Assembly: GCF_004339565.1 (NCBI RefSeq)
Contig: NZ_SMFZ01000002.1
Location: 62,001-126,000 of the forward strand
Origin: Pseudonocardia endophytica
Lineage (GTDB): Bacteria > Actinomycetota > Actinomycetes > Mycobacteriales > Pseudonocardiaceae
Direction: 5' to 3'
DNA length: 64,000 nucleotides
Shown here: piece by piece, positions 39,686 through 48,757 of the stretch
Position numbering within the stretch: the first letter of the stretch is position 1
Layout of the letters: the number at the start of each line of letters is the position of its first letter
Made by a program: the position numbers and the translations under genes
Notes under the pieces: generated by a model
What the model was told of the DNA's origin: nothing
Database searches by the model: none
Seen by the model: the letters and a program-made list of their open reading frames with translations, nothing else

Positions 39686-41623
39686 ATGCGCTCCGCTCTC
39701 GTCCTCTCCGAGGTCCGGTGGGCCGCGGCGGCCCTGGCCGCGTTCGCGGTCGCCGCCGTCGGTGACCTTCTCGGTGCCTGGTGGCCGCTCGTCGTGGCCG
39801 CCTACCTGGCGTGCTACCTCGCGGGCGGGTGGGAGCCGCTGCTCGAGGGCCTGCGGGCGCTGCGCGAGCGGACGCTCGACGTGGACCTGCTGATGGTCGT
39901 CGCGGCGGTCGCCGCCGCGGCGATCGGCCAGTGGTTCGACGGTGGCCTGCTGATCGTCATCTTCGCGACGTCCGGCGCGCTGGAGGCGGTGATGACGGCG
40001 CGCACCCGGGCCAGCATCGACGCGCTGCTCGATCTGGCACCGGAGACCGCCACCCGGCTGGACCCGGACGGCGAGCGCACGGTGCGGGCCGCCGACCTGG
40101 TCGCGGGCGACCGGGTGCTGGTCCGTCCGGGCGAGCGGATCCCGGGGGACGGCCGCGTCGACGAGGGCGTGAGCGAGGTGGACACCGCGACGCTGACCGG
40201 CGAGCCGGTCCCGCAGCGCCGCAGCGTCGGCGACGACGTGCTGGCCGGCACCGTGAACGGCACCGGCTCGCTGCGGGTGCACGTCACGCGGGACGCGGCG
40301 GACACGGTCGTCGCCGGGATCGCCGCGCAGGTCGCGCGGGCCAGCGAGACGAAGTCGCGCCGCCAGCTGTTCGTGGAGCGGATCGAGCAGCGGTACTCGG
40401 TGGCCGTCGTCGTGGCCGCGTCGGCGCTGCTCGCGGTCCCGCCGGCGTTCGGCGCGGACCTCCGGGAGACGCTGCTGCGGGCGATGACGTTCATGATCGT
40501 CGCCTCGCCGTGCGCCGTCGTGCTCGCGACGATGCCGCCGCTGCTCGCCGCGATCGCCGTGGCCGGTCGTCGCGGCACCCTGGTCAAGGACGCGACCGTG
40601 CTGGAGGCGCTGGCCGAGGTCGACGCCGTCGCGCTGGACAAGACCGGCACCGTGACCGTCGGCCGTCCCCGGGTGCTCGACGTGCGTCCGGTCGGCGGAT
40701 GGGGCGCGGACGAGGTGCTGGCCATGGCCGCGGCGGCGGAGGTCGGCAGCGAGCACGTGCTCGGCCGGGCCGTTCGCGAGCACGCCCGCCATCTGGAGAT
40801 CCCCGGGGCCGACGGCACCACGGCACTCCCCGGTACCGGCGTCCGCGCCCGGGTCGGTCGGCACGACGTGGCGGTCGGCCGTCCTGAGCTGCTCGACGGG
40901 CCCGCTCCCGCCGAGGTCGAGGACCTGCGGGCAGAGGGCCACACGGCCGTCGTCGTGGTCGTCGACGGCGCGCTCGCGGGCGTCCTCGCGCTGGCCGACG
41001 AGCTGCGACCGGGTGCCGGCGCGGCACTGGCGGACCTGACGGCCACGCTCGGCCGGGCTCCTGAGCTGCTCACCGGCGACGCGGACGGCCCGGCCCGGCG
41101 GGTCGGTGCCGAGCTGGGAGTCGACCGGGTGCACGCCGGGTTGCTGCCCGCCGACAAGGTCGAGCACGTGCGCCGCCTGCAGCGCTACGGCCGGGTGCTC
41201 GCCGCGGGCGACGGGTTGAACGACGCGCCGCTGCTGGCGAGCGCGGACGTCGGGCTCGTCGTCGGCGACGGTGCCGGTGGCCTCGGCGTGCGAGCCGCCG
41301 ACGGCGTGCTCACCAGGGATCCGGTCGCGTCGCTGGCCCCGCTGGTCCGGCTGGCGCGGCGGGCGCGGCGGATCTCGCGGGCGAACCTCGCGTTCGCCGC
41401 CGTCGTGATCGCGGTCCTGGTCGGATGGGACCTGTTCGGCACGCTGCCGCTCGCCGTCGGCGTGGCCGGGCACGAGCTGTCCACCGTGCTCGTGTGCCTG
41501 AACGGCCTGCGCCTTCTGGTGTGGCCGGGCTGGAACGTGCCGGGCGGATCCTCAGCCGACGCCGAGCGCGACGAGCGCCATGCGGCGCAGGACCTCGGCG
41601 CCGACCGCGTCGGAGTCTCCTGA
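39686..41623 (+). CDS. P1B-type heavy-metal ATPase, SPC (P1B-4-like) subgroup
   Basis: The 645-residue transporter has the actuator LTGEPVPQ (~170), TM metal motif ASPCAVVLA (~273-281), phosphorylation site LDKTGTVTVG (Asp ~319), GDGLNDAPLL (~508) and the last-helix motif GHELSTVLVCLNGLRLL (~595). SPC plus HE-x-ST marks the P1B-4 group (Co/Fe/Zn/Cd export). No N-terminal CxxC or His-rich metal-binding domain is present, as is usual for P1B-4. A ~25-residue charged tail overlaps the convergent tetR by 72 nt. The neighbouring ArsR presumably controls it. Confidence 0.92.
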   Translation: MRSALVLSEVRWAAAALAAFAVAAVGDLLGAWWPLVVAAYLACYLAGGWEPLLEGLRALRERTLDVDLLMVVAAVAAAAIGQWFDGGLLIVIFATSGALEAVMTARTRASIDALLDLAPETATRLDPDGERTVRAADLVAGDRVLVRPGERIPGDGRVDEGVSEVDTATLTGEPVPQRRSVGDDVLAGTVNGTGSLRVHVTRDAADTVVAGIAAQVARASETKSRRQLFVERIEQRYSVAVVVAASALLAVPPAFGADLRETLLRAMTFMIVASPCAVVLATMPPLLAAIAVAGRRGTLVKDATVLEALAEVDAVALDKTGTVTVGRPRVLDVRPVGGWGADEVLAMAAAAEVGSEHVLGRAVREHARHLEIPGADGTTALPGTGVRARVGRHDVAVGRPELLDGPAPAEVEDLRAEGHTAVVVVVDGALAGVLALADELRPGAGAALADLTATLGRAPELLTGDADGPARRVGAELGVDRVHAGLLPADKVEHVRRLQRYGRVLAAGDGLNDAPLLASADVGLVVGDGAGGLGVRAADGVLTRDPVASLAPLVRLARRARRISRANLAFAAVVIAVLVGWDLFGTLPLAVGVAGHELSTVLVCLNGLRLLVWPGWNVPGGSSADAERDERHAAQDLGADRVGVS

Positions 41624-42139
41624 GCCCGTCGAGTACGGCGTGGAGTTGAGCAGCCCGAACACGCCGTGCACGGCGATCCGCGCCGCCTCTGCGGACATGT
41701 CCGGGTGCACCTGGCGCAGCGTCTCCACCCAGATCTCGACGTAGGTGCGCTGCAGGAGCCGCACCCGTCGTCGTCCCTCGTCCGGCAGGTTCGCCATGTC
41801 CCGGTCCTGGACGACGATCAGCTCGGGCTCGCGGAACGCGAACGCGACGTGGAAATCCACGAGCGCGACCAGGGTGGCCCGGGGCTCGCCGCCCGCCCGC
41901 TCGCGCCCACCGGCCAGCAGGCGCTCGCTGATCCCGACCAGGATCTCCTCGAGCAGCGCCTCCTTGCCCGGGAAGTGCCGGTACAGCGCCGGCCCGCTGA
42001 CGCCGACGGCCGCGCCGAGGTCCGCGATGCTCACGCCGTGGAAGCCGTGCCGGGCGAACAGGCGCGCCGCGACGACGAGGATCTGCTCGCGCCGGGTCGG
42101 TGCGGGGTCCTCCTGCCGGGTCGTGCGCGGGGCGGTCAT
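41552..42139 (-). CDS. TetR-family regulator, likely of the acyl-CoA carboxylase operon
   Basis: The 195-residue protein has an N-terminal TetR HTH (~18-62): ILVVAARLFARHGFHGVSIADLGAAVGVSGPALYRHFPGKEALLEEIL. An all-helical effector domain with HGVFGLLNSTPYSTG near the end follows. The protein type resembles TetR regulators next to branched-chain acyl-CoA genes in actinobacteria. The operator GGTTAACGATCGTTCACC lies 21 bp upstream of its own start, and a near-identical site lies before the carboxylase beta gene 2.8 kb away. It overlaps the ATPase gene at the 3' end. Confidence 0.88.
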   Translation of the reverse strand: MTAPRTTRQEDPAPTRREQILVVAARLFARHGFHGVSIADLGAAVGVSGPALYRHFPGKEALLEEILVGISERLLAGGRERAGGEPRATLVALVDFHVAFAFREPELIVVQDRDMANLPDEGRRRVRLLQRTYVEIWVETLRQVHPDMSAEAARIAVHGVFGLLNSTPYSTGSGDSDAVGAEVLRRMALVALGVG

Positions 42140-42159
42140 CCCGAGAGGATAGCGCGGGA

Positions 42160-42177
42160 GGTTAACGATCGTTCACC
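42160..42177. promoter_or_regulatory. TetR operator GGTTAACGATCGTTCACC (autoregulatory site)
   Basis: This near-palindromic 18-mer between tetR and the histidine kinase matches the 18-mer at 44935-44952 (GGTTAATGACCGCTAACC) at 14 of 18 positions; three of the four differences are C/T transitions. Shared sites link the TetR gene with the acyl-CoA carboxylase operon. Confidence 0.65.
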
Positions 42178-42239
42178 GTGCAGGTCACCGGGCAGGTCGG
42201 CGCCGCGGTCCGCTCAGCCGGGTCACAGGAGCCGTTCGA

Positions 42240-42245
42240 TACCCT
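42240..42245 (+). promoter_or_regulatory. -10 box TACCCT; leaderless histidine-kinase start
   Basis: TACCCT lies 7 nt before GTG 42253 and no RBS is visible. This supports GTG 42253 as the start rather than the more upstream in-frame codon at 42178. Confidence 0.4.
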
Positions 42246-42252
42246 TTGTCGT

Positions 42253-44133
42253 GTGAACGGCCCCCTGCGCTGGCTGCGCGCCCGGATGGGCGTGCGCGTG
42301 GTGTCCGCGCTGGCCGCGGCCGGTGCGGTGGCCGTCGTGCTGGTGGTGGCCGGGCTGTCGCTCGTGCTCCTGCTCAACCAGTCGTTGCGCTCGACCGTCG
42401 CGGACGCGGGCCAGCAGCAGGCCGAGGTCCTGGGCCAGCGGATCCAGGCCAACTTCTCCGGCACCGGGGACGCCAAGCGCAACGCGCTGGAGGCCACCGG
42501 GAAGCGCGGCGACCTGGTGCAGGTGGTCACCGACTACTCGAACGACTCCGACGAGAACCGCGGTCCGGACGGCTACGCCTACGTCCCGGACAAGCCGGAG
42601 GTCCAGATCATCGGCTCGTCGGACACGCTCGACGACCAGGCGCGGATGTCCGACGTCGTCCTCGACCCGGGCCAGCAACTGATCATCCCCAGCACGGTGA
42701 TCACCCGCGCCGACGGGACGACGGACGAGGTGCTGCTCGTCGCAGAGGGCTACTCGGCGCAGGGCCGCCCGATCACCGTGCTGGTCGGTCAGCCGCTGCT
42801 GCCGGTCCACCAGGCCGTGGACACGGTCGAGGTGATGGTGATGGTCGGCGTCCCGATCCTCGTCCTGGTCACCGGCTTCTTCACCTACCTGTTCTCCAGC
42901 CGCGCGCTCCGCCCTGTCGAGGCGATCCGCCGCCGCGTCGCCGGGCTGACCGACCGCGACCTGTCCACGCGGGTACCGGAACCGGTGACGCAGGACGAGG
43001 TCGGCAAGCTCGCCCGCACGATGAACGGGATGCTCTCCCGCCTGCAGGAGTCCCAGGCCACCCAGCGGCGGTTCGTCGCGGACGCCAGCCACGAGCTCCG
43101 CAGCCCGCTGGCCACCGTCTCCACCGGCCTCGAGCTGCTCGGCGCCGGCATGCCGGAGGACTCCGCGGACATGGCGACCGTGCAGACCCTCCGCGGCGAG
43201 ACGACGCGGCTGACCTCTCTGGTGGAGAACCTGCTGTTCCTCGCGCGGGCCGACGAGCGCGGTCTCACCCCGCGCCGCGAGGAGGTCGACCTCGACGAGA
43301 TCGCCGAGGCCGAGCGCGTGCGTCCCAGCGCCGACGACCGGGTGGCGGTCACCGTGAGCACCGAGCCGGTGCGCGTGACCGGCGACCGCGGGCAGCTCGT
43401 CCGGGTGCTGCGCAACCTCGTCGACAACGCCCGCAGGCACGCCGGCCACGCGGTGCTGGTCACCGTGCACGGTGACGGCGAGACGGCCGTCGTCGACGTC
43501 GAGGACGACGGTCCCGGCGTACCCGAGGCCGACCGGGCGCGGGTGTTCGAGCGTTTCGTGCGCCTCGACGAGGCGCGTGCCCGTGGCGACGGCGGTTCCG
43601 GGCTCGGGCTGGCGATCGTGTCCGAGCTGGTTGCGGCACACGGCGGCTCGGTCGCGGTGGACGAGTCCACGACGCTCGGTGGGGCGCGCTTCCGGGTCTC
43701 GATGCCGATGGCCGCGGCCGAACCGGATCCCGTCGAGGACGACGACCAGCAGCTGTCCGTCACGGCGGGCGACACCACCGGCGAGACGGTCGCCGGAGCG
43801 GAGGACGAGCGGATGCCCGTGCCACCGGCGCCGACGGGCGGCCCACCGTGGGAAGGCCCGCGCCCGGGCCGGCCGTCGCCCGGTCCGGTCAGGACGCCGG
43901 TGACGCCGCACCCCGTCGGGCGGTCCGCACTGGACCCCCCGACCGGCCCGCTGCCGATCCGTCCGAACACGGTCGGCAGCCCGGCCGACCAGAACGCCAC
44001 CCGTCCGCTGCCGATCGTGCCGCGGACCGGGACGGCCGTCGCGACCCCGCCCGGCGGGACGCGCGAGACGCCCGGCCGCCCGACCATGCCGGTCCGTCCG
44101 CGCCGGACACCCGGGTCGTCGTCCCGGAACTGA
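42253..44133 (+). CDS. Sensor histidine kinase with Pro-rich C-terminal tail
   Basis: The 626-residue kinase has TM1 (~15-42), an extracytoplasmic sensor (~43-195), TM2 (~197-220), HAMP (~222-275), H-box DASHELRSPLAT (His280), N-box LRNLVDNARRHA (~388-399), G1 VDVEDDGPGVPE and G2 GGSGLGLAIVSEL. After the ATPase domain a ~130-residue Pro/Gly/Thr-rich tail (~495-626) is unusual for the family and may bind a partner. The cognate regulator is probably the OmpR-type gene at 44188-44874, which lies tail to tail. Confidence 0.92.
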   Translation: MNGPLRWLRARMGVRVVSALAAAGAVAVVLVVAGLSLVLLLNQSLRSTVADAGQQQAEVLGQRIQANFSGTGDAKRNALEATGKRGDLVQVVTDYSNDSDENRGPDGYAYVPDKPEVQIIGSSDTLDDQARMSDVVLDPGQQLIIPSTVITRADGTTDEVLLVAEGYSAQGRPITVLVGQPLLPVHQAVDTVEVMVMVGVPILVLVTGFFTYLFSSRALRPVEAIRRRVAGLTDRDLSTRVPEPVTQDEVGKLARTMNGMLSRLQESQATQRRFVADASHELRSPLATVSTGLELLGAGMPEDSADMATVQTLRGETTRLTSLVENLLFLARADERGLTPRREEVDLDEIAEAERVRPSADDRVAVTVSTEPVRVTGDRGQLVRVLRNLVDNARRHAGHAVLVTVHGDGETAVVDVEDDGPGVPEADRARVFERFVRLDEARARGDGGSGLGLAIVSELVAAHGGSVAVDESTTLGGARFRVSMPMAAAEPDPVEDDDQQLSVTAGDTTGETVAGAEDERMPVPPAPTGGPPWEGPRPGRPSPGPVRTPVTPHPVGRSALDPPTGPLPIRPNTVGSPADQNATRPLPIVPRTGTAVATPPGGTRETPGRPTMPVRPRRTPGSSSRN

Positions 44134-44150
44134 GTACCCGGAACCCAGCA

Positions 44151-44182
44151 CCGGGTCCCGCGCGCTCGCAACGCGCGCCCGG
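44151..44182. terminator. GC-rich hairpin between convergent kinase and regulator genes
   Basis: CCGGG (44151-44155) pairs with CCCGG (44178-44182), and GCGCG (44160-44164) with CGCGC (44172-44176), forming a two-step stem in the 54-bp gap. It is a candidate bidirectional terminator without a U-tract. Confidence 0.4.
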
Positions 44183-44187
44183 AGCGG

Positions 44188-44874
44188 TCAGCCCGGCCTG
44201 CCGGCCGGCTCCACCATCCGGTAGCCGACGCCGCGCAGCGTCTCGATGCTCGCGGTACCGAACGGCGCGTCGATCTTGCGCCGCAGGTAGCCGACGTAGA
44301 CCTCGACGACGTTGACCTCGCCGTCGTAGTGCGCGTCCCACACCGAACGCAGGATGTCGATCTTCGTGACGACCTGCCCGGTCCGCTGCATGAGGTGCTC
44401 GAGCACGCCGAACTCGCGCGGCGTCAGCGAGATCTCCACCTCGCCGCGGTGCACGCGGTGGGTGGACGGGTCGAGCGTCAGATCGCCGACCCGGAGCACG
44501 GCGGGCGCGCTCTCCCCGGCCCGGCGCAGCAGCGCCCGCAGCCGCGCCTGCAGTACGACGAACGAGAACGGCTTCGTGAGGTAGTCGTCGGCGCCGAGGT
44601 CGAACGCGTCGGCCTCGTCGTACTCGCCGTCCTTGGCCGTGAGCATCAGCACCGGCGTCCAGACACCGGCGCCCCGCAGGTGCTGCAGCACCCGGTAGCC
44701 GGACTGTCCCGGGAGCATGATGTCCAGCACGACGACGTCGTGGCGCCCGGACAGCGCGGCCTGCAGGCCGCTGTTCCCGTCGTGGGTCACCTCGACGTCG
44801 TGGCCCTCGGCGGCCAGCCCGCGACGGACCAGCTCGGCGAGCGGTTTCTCGTCCTCGACCAGGAGTACCCGCAC
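44188..44874 (-). CDS. OmpR-family response regulator
   Basis: The 228-residue protein has a receiver domain (~1-115): acidic pocket VEDE, phosphoacceptor Asp51 in VVVLDIMLPG, LTAKDG and Lys101 in YLTKPFS. A winged helix (~130-222) follows: LTPREFGVLEHLMQRTGQVV, DGEVNVVEVYVGYLRRKID and ETLRGVGYRM. It is probably the partner of the adjacent convergent histidine kinase. GTG 44874 follows TACGGT by 7 nt, so a leaderless start. Confidence 0.93.
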   Translation of the reverse strand: MRVLLVEDEKPLAELVRRGLAAEGHDVEVTHDGNSGLQAALSGRHDVVVLDIMLPGQSGYRVLQHLRGAGVWTPVLMLTAKDGEYDEADAFDLGADDYLTKPFSFVVLQARLRALLRRAGESAPAVLRVGDLTLDPSTHRVHRGEVEISLTPREFGVLEHLMQRTGQVVTKIDILRSVWDAHYDGEVNVVEVYVGYLRRKIDAPFGTASIETLRGVGYRMVEPAGRPG

Positions 44875-44881
44875 CAGGTCA

Positions 44882-44887
44882 ACCGTA
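44882..44887 (-). promoter_or_regulatory. -10 box TACGGT; leaderless response-regulator start
   Basis: On the minus strand TACGGT lies 7 nt before GTG 44874. It is divergent from the TetR sites controlling the carboxylase operon (44935-44969). Confidence 0.4.
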
Positions 44888-44934
44888 GAGGGCGGGCCTG
44901 TGAGCGCGCTGAACGACCTCGGGGTGGACCGATC

Positions 44935-44969
44935 GGTTAATGACCGCTAACCTGTTAATGAGTATTAAC
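44935..44969. promoter_or_regulatory. TetR operator pair ahead of acyl-CoA carboxylase operon
   Basis: GGTTAATGACCGCTAACC (44935-44952) matches the tetR promoter site. GTTAAT-gagt-ATTAAC (44954-44969) is a perfect inverted repeat immediately beside it. The pair ends 17 bp before ATG 44987 and just upstream of the GAGGAGGG RBS, so binding would block transcription. Confidence 0.65.
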
Positions 44970-44986
44970 TACCGAGGAGGGACGGC

Positions 44987-46567
44987 ATGACGCACGGCAT
45001 CGACGCCGCGCCGCGGCTGGAGACGTCGGTGGACCCGTCGGACCCGGCGTTCGCGCGGAACGCCACGGCCCACCGTGACCTCGTCGCGGACCTGAACGCG
45101 CATCTGGCGTCCAGTCGTCTCGGCGGGCCGGCCAAGTCGCGGACGCGGCACGTGGAGCGCGGCAAGCTGCTGCCGCGCGACCGGGTGGACACGCTGGTGG
45201 ACCCGTCGTCGCCGTTCCTCGAGCTGTCCCCGATGGCCGCGCACGACATGTACGACGGGCAGGCCCCCGGTGCCGGGATGATCACCGGTGTCGGGCGGGT
45301 GTCCGGCCGGGAGTGCGTGATCGTCGCGAACGACGCGACGGTCAAGGGCGGCACGTACTACCCGATGACGGTCAAGAAGCACCTGCGCGCGCAGGAGGTG
45401 GCGCTGCACAACCGCCTGCCCTGCATCTACCTCGTCGACTCCGGCGGCGCGTACCTGCCCGAGCAGGACTCGGTGTTCCCGGACCGCGAGCACTTCGGCC
45501 GGATCTTCTACAACCAGGCCACGATGTCCGGCCTCGGCATCCCGCAGATCGCGGCCGTGCTCGGCTCGTGCACGGCAGGCGGTGCGTACGTGCCGGCGAT
45601 GAGCGACGAGGCGGTGATCGTCCGGAACCAGGGGACGATCTTCCTGGGTGGTCCGCCTCTGGTGAAGGCCGCGACCGGTGAGGTCGTGACGGCCGAGGAA
45701 CTGGGTGGCGGTGACCTGCACTCGAAGACGTCGGGCGTGACCGACCACCTGGCGAACGACGACGCGCACGCGTTGCAGATCGTCCGGTCGATCGTCGGGA
45801 CGCTGGGTCCGCGCGCGCCGCGGCCGTGGGACGTGACGCCGACCGAGGAGCCGGCCGTCGACCCCTCTGAGCTCTACGGCGCCGTGCCGACCGACACCCG
45901 CACGCCGTACGACGTGCACGAGGTGATCGCCCGCGTCGTCGACGGCTCGCGGTTCCACGAGTTCAAGCCGGAGTACGGGACGACGCTGGTCACCGGGTTC
46001 GCCCGGATCCACGGGCACCCGGTCGGGATCGTCGCGAACAACGGGATCCTGTTCTCCGAGTCCGCCGTCAAGGGCGCGCACTTCGTGGAGCTGTGCGACC
46101 AGCGGGGCATCCCGCTCGTGTTCCTGCAGAACATCTCCGGGTTCATGGTCGGGCGCGACTACGAGGCGGGCGGGATCGCGAAGAACGGCGCGAAGATGGT
46201 CACCGCGGTGGCCTCGACGCGGGTGCCGAAGCTGACCGTCGTGATCGGCGGGTCGTTCGGTGCCGGGAACTACGCCATGTGCGGGCGGGCCTACTCGCCG
46301 CGGTTCCTGTTCATGTGGCCGAACGCGCGGATCTCGGTGATGGGTGGCGAGCAGGCCGCCACCGTGCTGGGCACCGTGGGCAACGCCGACCCGGACGCGA
46401 TCCGCGCGCAGTACGAGAGCCAGGGCCACCCGTACTACTCCACGGCCCGGATCTGGGACGACGGCGTCATCGACCCCGCCGACACCCGCACGGTCCTCGG
46501 CCTGGCCCTGTCCACCGCCGCCAACGCGCCTCTGGCCGACCCGGCCTTCGGCGTCTTCCGGATGTGA
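44987..46567 (+). CDS. Acyl-CoA carboxylase beta (carboxyltransferase) subunit, methylcrotonyl-CoA type
   Basis: The 526-residue carboxyltransferase has N-domain [58 protein letters not shown] and [16 protein letters not shown]. The C-domain has [36 protein letters not shown] and [19 protein letters not shown]. The AYLPxQ..FPD signature is typical of 3-methylcrotonyl-CoA carboxylase beta (AccD1/LiuB) in leucine breakdown. With the alpha subunit it forms the biotin-dependent holoenzyme. GAGGAGGG precedes ATG 44987. Confidence 0.92.
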   Translation: MTHGIDAAPRLETSVDPSDPAFARNATAHRDLVADLNAHLASSRLGGPAKSRTRHVERGKLLPRDRVDTLVDPSSPFLELSPMAAHDMYDGQAPGAGMITGVGRVSGRECVIVANDATVKGGTYYPMTVKKHLRAQEVALHNRLPCIYLVDSGGAYLPEQDSVFPDREHFGRIFYNQATMSGLGIPQIAAVLGSCTAGGAYVPAMSDEAVIVRNQGTIFLGGPPLVKAATGEVVTAEELGGGDLHSKTSGVTDHLANDDAHALQIVRSIVGTLGPRAPRPWDVTPTEEPAVDPSELYGAVPTDTRTPYDVHEVIARVVDGSRFHEFKPEYGTTLVTGFARIHGHPVGIVANNGILFSESAVKGAHFVELCDQRGIPLVFLQNISGFMVGRDYEAGGIAKNGAKMVTAVASTRVPKLTVVIGGSFGAGNYAMCGRAYSPRFLFMWPNARISVMGGEQAATVLGTVGNADPDAIRAQYESQGHPYYSTARIWDDGVIDPADTRTVLGLALSTAANAPLADPAFGVFRM

Positions 46568-46657
46568 GCGCCGTGCCCACCACCGCACAGCCCACCTCGG
46601 CTCCGCGACCCGCCGGCCCGGCCCGGACCACCGCGGCGCCACGGCCCACCCCCCACC

Positions 46658-46712
46658 CGAACGAAGGTGCCGTTCGGGCAATCACATGTGACGAAGGTGC
46701 CGTTCGTTCGGG
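46658..46712. repeat. REP-like element: two direct copies of ACGAAGGTGCCGTTCG
   Basis: Copies at 46661-46676 and 46691-46706 (30-bp period) flank the palindrome TCACATGTGA (46682-46691). The second copy with its extension matches the right arm of the 33165-33217 hairpin. It interrupts the 156-bp gap between carboxylase beta and alpha genes and ends 12 bp before the alpha start. Confidence 0.7.
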
Positions 46713-46723
46713 AAGGGGAACGC

Positions 46724-48757
46724 GTGTTTGACACCGTGCTGGTCGCCAACCGCGGGGAGATCGCGGTCCGCGTGATCCGGACGCTGCGTGCGCTGGGCAT
46801 CCGGTCGGTCGCGGTGTATTCGGACGCCGACGCCGATGCCCCGCACGTGCTCGCGGCGGACGAGGCGGTCCGGATCGGCCCGGCCGCCGCGGCCGAGTCG
46901 TACCTCTCCATCGAGAACGTGATCGCCGCGGCCCGCGCGACCGGCGCCGAGGCGATCCACCCCGGGTACGGCTTCCTGTCCGAGAACACGGCGTTCGCCG
47001 CGGCCTGCGAACAGGCCGGGATCGCGTTCGTCGGGCCGCCGTCGTCGGCGATCGACGCGATGGGCGACAAGATCCGCGCCAAGCAGACCGTGTCCAAGGC
47101 GGGCGTTCCGGTCGTGCCGGGATCCGACGGCGCCGGGCTGTCCGACGACGACCTGGCCGACGCCGTCGCCGAGATCGGCTACCCGGTGCTGCTCAAGCCG
47201 TCCGCCGGTGGCGGCGGCAAGGGAATGCGGGAGGTGTACGCCGAGTCCGAGCTGCCCGACGCGATCGCCGGCGCCCGGCGCGAGGCACGCGGTTCGTTCG
47301 GCGACGACACACTGCTCGTCGAGCGCCTGGTCACCACGCCGCGGCACATCGAGATCCAGGTGATGGCCGACGGGCACGGCACCGTCGTGCACCTCGGCGA
47401 GCGCGAGTGCTCGCTGCAGCGCCGCCACCAGAAGATCGTCGAGGAGGCGCCGTCCGCCCTGCTCACCGCGTCGCAGCGGAGCGCGATGGGCGAGTCGGCG
47501 TGCGAGGCGGCCCGCTCGGTCGGCTACACCGGCGCCGGGACCGTCGAGTTCATCGTCAGCTCCGACCGTCCGGACGAGTTCTTCTTCATGGAGATGAACA
47601 CCCGGCTGCAGGTCGAGCACCCGGTCACCGAGATGGTCACCGGTCTGGACCTGGTCGAGTTGCAGCTGCGCGTCGCGGCCGGTGAGCGGCTGCCGATCAC
47701 GCAGGACGACGTCGAGCTGCGCGGCCACGCGGTCGAGGCCCGGGTGTACGCGGAGACGGTCTCCGACGGCATGTTCCTCCCGTCCGGCGGACGCGTGCTC
47801 GCGCTGCACGAGCCGGTCGGGCCCGGCGTGCGGGTCGACTCCGGCCTGGCCGATGGCACGCTCGTCGGCTCCGACTACGACCCGATGCTGTCCAAGGTCA
47901 TCGCCTGGGGGGCGGACCGTGACGAGGCGCTGCGCCGCCTGGACACCGCCCTCGGTGCGACGACCGTGCTCGGCCTGGACACGAACGTCGGCTTCCTGCG
48001 CGGGCTGCTCGCCGACGCCGACGTCCGCGCCGGGAACCTGGACACCGGACTGGTCGGGCGGCGCCTGGCCGACCTGGCCACGACCGAACTGCCGCCGGAC
48101 GTGCTCACCGCCGTCGTCGGGCAGGCGTTGCTGCGCCTGGAGCCGGACTCCGCCGTCGTCGACCCGTTCGACGTGCCCGGCGGCTGGCGCGTCGGTGAGG
48201 CCGCGTGGACGACGCGCCGTCTCGTCGTCGCCGGGCACGAGCCCGTCGAGGTTCGTGCCAGGGGCCGTGCCCGGGACGCCGAGATCGTCGTCGGGGACGC
48301 GGACCCGGTGCGTACCAGCACGTCTGCCGTCGCCGGCGGTCTGGCGCACGTCCGGGACGGGCGCAGCCGCCGCTACGCGGTCGCGACCGGCGCCGACGGT
48401 GTCGTCTGGATCGCCCGCGACGGCTCGGCTTGGGGCGTGCGCGAGCAGGAACCGCTGGAGGCCGCGCGCACCGCGACCGACGGCGGTGGCGGGCCGGTCG
48501 TCTCGCCGATGCCCGGCACGGTGACCGTCGTCGAGGTCGCCGAGGGCGACCAGGTCACGGCCGGGACCACGCTCGTCGTGGTCGAGGCCATGAAGATGGA
48601 ACACGTGCTCACCGCCCCGGTCGACGGGACGGTGCGCGAGCTGAGGGCCCGGACCGGAGGCACCGTCGCGCGCGGCGACGTGCTCGTCGTGGTCGAGCCC
48701 GCCACCGAGAGCAGCGAACGCGGAACGAGCACCAGCTCAGCGGAGGGATCGTCATGA
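46724..48757 (+). CDS. Acyl-CoA carboxylase alpha subunit (biotin carboxylase-BCCP)
   Basis: The 677-residue protein has biotin carboxylase (~1-450): [31 protein letters not shown]-grasp Gly-rich loop [21 protein letters not shown], and [18 protein letters not shown]-like linker region follows, then a C-terminal biotinyl domain with EAMKMEHV, biotin on Lys ~624. It carboxylates its own biotin for the beta subunit. GTG 46724 gives the family N-terminus ([11 protein letters not shown]) and has GAAGGGGA upstream; a start at 46667 would lie inside a repeat. Its TGA overlaps the dehydrogenase ATG. Confidence 0.94.
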   Translation: MFDTVLVANRGEIAVRVIRTLRALGIRSVAVYSDADADAPHVLAADEAVRIGPAAAAESYLSIENVIAAARATGAEAIHPGYGFLSENTAFAAACEQAGIAFVGPPSSAIDAMGDKIRAKQTVSKAGVPVVPGSDGAGLSDDDLADAVAEIGYPVLLKPSAGGGGKGMREVYAESELPDAIAGARREARGSFGDDTLLVERLVTTPRHIEIQVMADGHGTVVHLGERECSLQRRHQKIVEEAPSALLTASQRSAMGESACEAARSVGYTGAGTVEFIVSSDRPDEFFFMEMNTRLQVEHPVTEMVTGLDLVELQLRVAAGERLPITQDDVELRGHAVEARVYAETVSDGMFLPSGGRVLALHEPVGPGVRVDSGLADGTLVGSDYDPMLSKVIAWGADRDEALRRLDTALGATTVLGLDTNVGFLRGLLADADVRAGNLDTGLVGRRLADLATTELPPDVLTAVVGQALLRLEPDSAVVDPFDVPGGWRVGEAAWTTRRLVVAGHEPVEVRARGRARDAEIVVGDADPVRTSTSAVAGGLAHVRDGRSRRYAVATGADGVVWIARDGSAWGVREQEPLEAARTATDGGGGPVVSPMPGTVTVVEVAEGDQVTAGTTLVVVEAMKMEHVLTAPVDGTVRELRARTGGTVARGDVLVVVEPATESSERGTSTSSAEGSS

